From contig DNVQ01000048.1 of the NCBI GenBank assembly GCA_003507475.1, positions 536 through 5,591 of the forward strand: DNA of 5,056 nt, written 5' to 3'. Shown piece after piece: positions 3,510 through 5,056 of the stretch. Within the stretch, counting starts at the first letter, position 1, and every line of letters starts with the position of its first letter. This stretch comes from Candidatus Moraniibacteriota bacterium (GTDB lineage: Bacteria > Patescibacteriota > Minisyncoccia > Moranbacterales > UBA9337). Position numbers and translations under genes: made by a program. The notes under the pieces were generated by a model, which saw nothing but the letters and a program-made list of their open reading frames with translations, did no database searches and was not told the DNA's origin.

Positions 3510-4406
3510 ATGAACGGAAACGTCGTAACAGTAACTGTTTTTCCAACATTAATTCTCAAGCATCGCGGCAAAGTTCGTGATATGTATGAAATTCCTGGCC
3601 ACGATGACGTGTTGTTGATGGTGGCCACTGATCGCATCTCAGCCTACGATGTTGTCATGAATGATGTCATTCCTGGAAAAGGAGAAATTCTCACTAAACT
3701 TTCTCTTTTCTGGTTTGAGCTATTGGGCGATATCGTCGAAAATCATCTAATTACTGCGAATGTCGATGAATATCCGGTGGAGTGTCGGCCCTATGCCGAT
3801 CAATTGCGCGGTCGTTCAATGCTGGTTAAAAAAACCAAGCCATTGACTGTCGAGTGCATCGTACGCGGATATATCTCTGGTTCGTTCTGGAGTGCTTATC
3901 AGAAAGACACCACAGTTTGTGGTTTTAATTTGCCGAAAGGCATGCAGGAATCGGATAAATTTCCATATTCGTTGTTTACGCCGTCAACCAAGGCCAAACA
4001 GGGTTTGCATGATGAAAACATCTCTATCAAGCAGATGGAGAAAATCGTCGGTAAAGACCGCGCTCACGCGATTATCGAAGTATGCATCGCTCTTTATCAG
4101 CGAGCAGCGGATTATGCACTCGCAAAAGGCATTATTATCGCCGATACCAAATTCGAATTGGGTGAATATAACGGCAGGTTAATCCTCATCGACGAAGTGT
4201 TAACTCCTGATTCATCTCGCTTCTGGCCGGTGGATAAATATGAGCCCGGTAAACCTCAACCGAGTTTTGACAAGCAATACCTGCGGGATTATCTATCCAG
4301 TCTTGAATGGGACAAAACCCCTCCGCCTCCGCCGTTGCCACCTAACATAATCTATTCAACCAGAGATCGCTATGCGGAAGCACTGCAGCGTTTAACTGGC
4401 AAATGA
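3510..4406 (+). CDS. purC: SAICAR synthase PurC, long form
   Basis: The enzyme joins aspartate to CAIR using ATP to form SAICAR, the step after PurE. Its 298 residues match the roughly 295-305-residue form seen in yeast and beta-proteobacteria, rather than the shorter 237-residue E. coli form. Motifs in order: the nucleotide-binding start GKVRDMYE (20-27), TDRISAYDVVM (40-50), IPGKGEILT (54-62), the signature PLTVECIVRGYISGS (111-125), FTPSTKA (156-162), HDENIS (167-172), IIIADTKFELG (208-218) and LIDEVLTPDSSRFWP (226-240). Residues 271-275 are five consecutive prolines, followed by LPP, a site expected to need EF-P. The C-terminal YAEALQRLTGK is intact. It is the second gene of the purE-purC unit. 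The coding sequence uses CGC/CGT arginine codons and reaches about 50% G+C in places, unlike the genes on either side. Confidence 0.97.
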   Translation: MNGNVVTVTVFPTLILKHRGKVRDMYEIPGHDDVLLMVATDRISAYDVVMNDVIPGKGEILTKLSLFWFELLGDIVENHLITANVDEYPVECRPYADQLRGRSMLVKKTKPLTVECIVRGYISGSFWSAYQKDTTVCGFNLPKGMQESDKFPYSLFTPSTKAKQGLHDENISIKQMEKIVGKDRAHAIIEVCIALYQRAADYALAKGIIIADTKFELGEYNGRLILIDEVLTPDSSRFWPVDKYEPGKPQPSFDKQYLRDYLSSLEWDKTPPPPPLPPNIIYSTRDRYAEALQRLTGK

Positions 4407-4432
4407 AAAACAGAGGGGTCAATCATGACACC

Positions 4433-4472
4433 AACTCCACTGTCGGATATATTCCGATGGTGGAGTTTTTTT
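4433..4472 (+). terminator. Rho-independent terminator of purE-purC
   Basis: A 15-base-pair stem pairs AACTCCACTGTCGGA (4433-4447) with TCCGATGGTGGAGTT (4453-4467), including two adjacent G-U pairs, around a TATAT loop. A run of seven T follows at 4466-4472. It starts 27 bases after the purC stop codon and closes the operon cleanly. Confidence 0.92.
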
Positions 4473-4487
4473 GTATTTAATTTTTTC

Positions 4488-4516
4488 TTTACAGGATATT
4501 TCCTTTGTGCTTTAAT
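4488..4516 (+). promoter_or_regulatory. Promoter of the zinc-ribbon gene
   Basis: The -35 is TTTACA (4488-4493), the spacer 17 bases and the -10 TTTAAT (4511-4516) with TG at 4508-4509. These are the same hexamers, spacing and extended -10 as the purE promoter, and both follow the block TTTTTTCTTTACA (here 4481-4493). The start would be near 4523, about 53 bases ahead of the ATG at 4576. It begins 15 bases after the purC terminator T-run, so this gene has its own transcription. Confidence 0.75.
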
Positions 4517-4564
4517 AAATAATTATCAAGAAAGTGAGAATATTTATTAAAAACAACCCTAAAC

Positions 4565-4570
4565 AGGAGA
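4565..4570 (+). promoter_or_regulatory. Shine-Dalgarno site of the zinc-ribbon gene
   Basis: AGGAGA lies five bases before ATG 4576. It selects that ATG over an in-frame GTG at 4534, which would add 14 residues (MRIFIKNNPKQEKT), has no ribosome site, and lies only about 11 bases from the predicted transcription start. Confidence 0.8.
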
Positions 4571-4575
4571 AAACC

Positions 4576-4962
4576 ATGGGACAAAAGAAAAAGGGCGATA
4601 AAGTTCGTTATACTGAGTGGGCGCTTGATTTTATTAGAAAAGATGCCGAATTATATGAATTTTACCTTAGAGATGAAAACTTGGAAGAGGTGCATACTAT
4701 TTCAAGCTATAATCCTGACACTACCGTTTTTCTTGAGGGTCGCGGAGAAATTCCATACCAAAACTATTGGTTTGAACGAGTGTGTGTTGATTGCCAAAGA
4801 GAAAAAGTCGATAAATTTGATAGATGCAAGTCTTGCGCAAAAACACATCGAGATGAAATGTATGATAAAGTTAGAGCGGCTCTTTCGATAGATCAGCTTG
4901 CTTTATTTGATGAATATCACAAAGCTGTAAGAGATTGTGAATCAATGTTTGTATTCTACTAA
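4576..4962 (+). CDS. Unrecognised small zinc-ribbon protein
   Basis: I do not recognise this 128-residue protein. Residues 1-11 are basic (MGQKKKGDKVR). Residues 12-40 look helical and acidic (WALDFIRKDAELYEFYLRD, then ENLEEVH). Residues 45-66 are rich in aromatics. Cys70, Cys73, Cys84 and Cys87 form a CxxC-x10-CxxC set that should bind one zinc as a ribbon or knuckle. Residues 92-128 appear to be one or two helices (DEMYDKVRAAL, IDQLALFDEYHKAVRD) ending in FVFY. There is no signal peptide or membrane segment, so it is probably cytoplasmic. The fold suggests nucleic-acid or protein binding, but no function can be assigned. It has its own promoter, ribosome site and terminator, and AGA-rich codons like the ribosomal genes, so it looks native and expressed. 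purC precedes it, but the terminator between them argues against co-transcription. Confidence 0.88.
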   Translation: MGQKKKGDKVRYTEWALDFIRKDAELYEFYLRDENLEEVHTISSYNPDTTVFLEGRGEIPYQNYWFERVCVDCQREKVDKFDRCKSCAKTHRDEMYDKVRAALSIDQLALFDEYHKAVRDCESMFVFY

Positions 4963-4978
4963 TATCCTTTGTTGTAAT

Positions 4979-5016
4979 AACGCGCCTACCAGCAGTGACT
5001 GGTGAGCGCGTTTTTT
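4979..5016 (+). terminator. Rho-independent terminator of the zinc-ribbon gene
   Basis: ACGCGC (4980-4985) pairs with GCGCGT (5006-5011), and inside it ACCAG (4988-4992) pairs with CTGGT (4999-5003) around CAGTGA; two unpaired bases sit on each side between the stems. Six T follow from 5011. The stem begins about 17 bases after the stop codon. Confidence 0.93.
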
Positions 5017-5056
5017 AAATTCAAAGTAATAATGTGAAGTGGCTGTCGTAGCCTCA
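5017..5056. other. Tail of the window, no gene seen
   Basis: These 40 bases show no start codon with a ribosome site. The only structure is GGCT (5041-5044) pairing with AGCC (5050-5053) around GTCGT. It may belong to the leader of the next gene or to another palindromic repeat cut by the window edge. Confidence 0.3.

Noticed and set aside
3892..4182. Second + strand frame inside purC
   Set aside because: It is a shadow frame within a complete, conserved enzyme gene; the Arg/Lys-rich product has no motif.
4404..4406. TGA at the end of purC as a sense codon (code 25, as in Gracilibacteria)
   Set aside because: PurC ends at its normal C-terminus here, a terminator follows immediately, and no gene in the window has an internal TGA.
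4425..4550. 41-codon frame (ATG 4425, GAGGGG six bases upstream) encoding a Phe-rich, membrane-like peptide, in frame with purC after its TGA
   Set aside because: It runs through the purC terminator and the next promoter. T-rich control sequence reads as Phe/Leu, which explains the hydrophobicity.

Overview
The window is 5,056 bases of AT-rich bacterial DNA. All six recognisable genes lie on the + strand. Five are recognised at sight: rpsF (ribosomal protein S6), ssb (single-strand DNA-binding protein), rpsR (ribosomal protein S18), efp (elongation factor P), and a purE-purC pair from de novo purine synthesis. The last gene encodes a small zinc-ribbon protein that I do not recognise. TGA ends purC and all other genes end in TAA or TAG, so the standard bacterial code applies. 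AGA-rich arginine codons, no Shine-Dalgarno sites on the ribosomal genes, an S6 with a long charged tail, and an EF-P with Gly-Arg-Ala at its tip are consistent with a Candidate Phyla Radiation (Patescibacteria) genome. That assignment is an inference, not a proof.

Bases 1-215 form a non-coding, highly structured leader with three successive hairpins. The third (120-167) shows a CCG in a bulge between a stem and a small hairpin, which is the architecture reported for the S6:S18 autoregulatory mRNA motif upstream of rpsF. It could also be a terminator of something upstream. The rpsF-ssb-rpsR order (216-1743) is the conserved bacterial arrangement. A 104-base spacer, almost entirely one AT-rich palindrome, separates rpsR from efp (1848-2405).

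The 522-base spacer 2406-2927 holds, in order: a multi-branch hairpin, a rho-independent terminator, a 28-base dyad, a 153-base double-hairpin inverted repeat that looks like a REP doublet or small non-coding mobile element, and a near-consensus promoter. purE (2928-3452) and purC (3510-4406) follow as a two-gene operon with perfect Shine-Dalgarno sites and a strong terminator. Their base composition and arginine codons differ from the ribosomal genes, suggesting a different origin. PurE and PurC act consecutively (carboxylated AIR, then SAICAR).

From 4488 there is a compact single-gene unit (promoter, Shine-Dalgarno, 128-codon zinc-ribbon gene, terminator). Its promoter has the same layout as the purE promoter and shares a 13-base block with it. 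No defence system, CRISPR array, tRNA or transposase gene is visible. The points most worth a second look are the S6:S18-like leader, the palindromic elements in three spacers, the duplicated promoter, the codon shift at purEC, the Arg-tip EF-P together with a five-proline run in PurC, and the unknown zinc-ribbon gene.
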